A DNA stretch of 6,773 nucleotides, taken from the NCBI GenBank assembly GCA_947483455.1, contig CANKNK010000097.1:1-6773 (forward strand), written 5' to 3'. The notes under the pieces are model-generated. The model was not told the DNA's origin, did not search any database, and saw only the letters and a program-made list of their open reading frames with translations. The DNA is from Comamonadaceae bacterium (lineage in GTDB: Bacteria; Pseudomonadota; Gammaproteobacteria; Burkholderiales; Burkholderiaceae_C). Each line of letters begins with the position of its first letter. Positions within the stretch are counted from its first letter, which is position 1. Positions 6,434 through 6,773 of the stretch are shown here, in pieces. Both the position numbers and the translations under genes were made by a program.

Positions 6434-6773
6434 ATGCAAGACGCGCTCGCTGCCTTATTTCAGCAGGGGTTGGCCCACCAACAGCAGGGCCAACTAGACG
6501 AGGCCCAAGCCGCCTACGAGCGCATGCTGGCGCTTCAGCCCCACCATGCAGATGCCTTACATATGCTGGGGGTCATCGCCTTGCAGCTGGGAAACTACCA
6601 GGTGGCGGTAGAGTTCATCAGCGCCGCGGTGCACAAGCATCCGTCAAGTGCCTCAGCGCATCTCCATTTGGGCTTGGCCTTCCAGGCCTTGCAGCGTTTG
6701 GAGGAAGCCTTGTCGTGCTACCAGCACGCCCTAGAGCTAAGGCCGGACTATGCGCAGGCGTTTCATAACCGAG
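6434..6773 (+). CDS. Tetratricopeptide-repeat protein (N-terminal part; 3' end outside window)
   Basis: The frame opens with ATG at 6434 and stays open for 113 residues to the right edge. It is made of TPR units with an exact 34-residue period: about 7-40, 41-74 and 75-108, with a fourth starting at 109. Each shows the usual small and aromatic positions (GLAHQQQGQLDEAQAAYERM, LGVIALQLGNYQVAVEF, LGLAFQALQRLEEALSCYQHA) and a proline near the end of helix B (residues 36, 70, 103). There is no signal peptide, so the visible part should be cytoplasmic. TPR arrays bind proteins, and this alone does not give a function. Beside sugar-nucleotide genes, one possibility is a TPR-glycosyltransferase of the O-GlcNAc-transferase/SPINDLY type, whose catalytic domain would lie beyond the window; a pilus-related TPR protein is another. 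No ideal Shine-Dalgarno sequence is seen; a TTG two codons upstream is an alternative start. Confidence 0.85.
   Translation, partial: MQDALAALFQQGLAHQQQGQLDEAQAAYERMLALQPHHADALHMLGVIALQLGNYQVAVEFISAAVHKHPSSASAHLHLGLAFQALQRLEEALSCYQHALELRPDYAQAFHNR

Noticed and set aside
6257..6439. A 60-codon minus-strand open frame in the divergent gap
   Set aside because: The product looks like random translation, overlaps the TPR start and has no family resemblance or ribosome binding site.

Overview
The window looks like chromosome from a Gram-negative proteobacterium, most likely a betaproteobacterium of the order Burkholderiales. The main reason is the PilB and PilC sequences, whose ATPase core and zinc-binding cysteines read like betaproteobacterial type IV pilus proteins; this is recognition from memory, not a search. 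Base composition is moderately GC-rich. Coding is dense, with no rRNA, tRNA, CRISPR array, insertion sequence or phage gene visible.

Layout. Six genes lie head to tail on the minus strand, transcribed from right to left, and fill positions 1 to 6234: rfbB (6234-5158), rfbD (5161-4247), rfbA (4250-3351), rfbC (3351-2815), pilB (2818-1091) and pilC (from 1075, running off the left edge). A 199-base gap (6235-6433) separates them from a divergent plus-strand gene starting at 6434, which encodes a tetratricopeptide-repeat (TPR) protein cut off by the right edge.

Function. RfbA, RfbB, RfbC and RfbD are the complete four-enzyme pathway from glucose-1-phosphate and dTTP to dTDP-L-rhamnose, the donor of rhamnose for O-antigen, exopolysaccharide or glycoprotein glycans. 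PilB is the hexameric ATPase that drives type IV pilus extension, and PilC is the inner-membrane platform protein it works on. All motifs checked in the six enzymes are intact and none looks frameshifted.

Organisation. Each of the first four junctions overlaps (ATGA, ATGA, TGATG, GTGA), and pilB and pilC are only 15 bases apart. The four sugar genes and the two pilus genes therefore look like one transcription unit, and pilB, with a GTG start inside the rfbC stop, is probably translationally coupled to rfbC. This joining of a dTDP-rhamnose cassette to pilBC is the most notable thing here. The individual proteins belong to well-known families, and I see no evidence for a wholly new system. The divergent gap holds two small inverted repeats that could be regulatory. 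I could not identify a convincing promoter or terminator.
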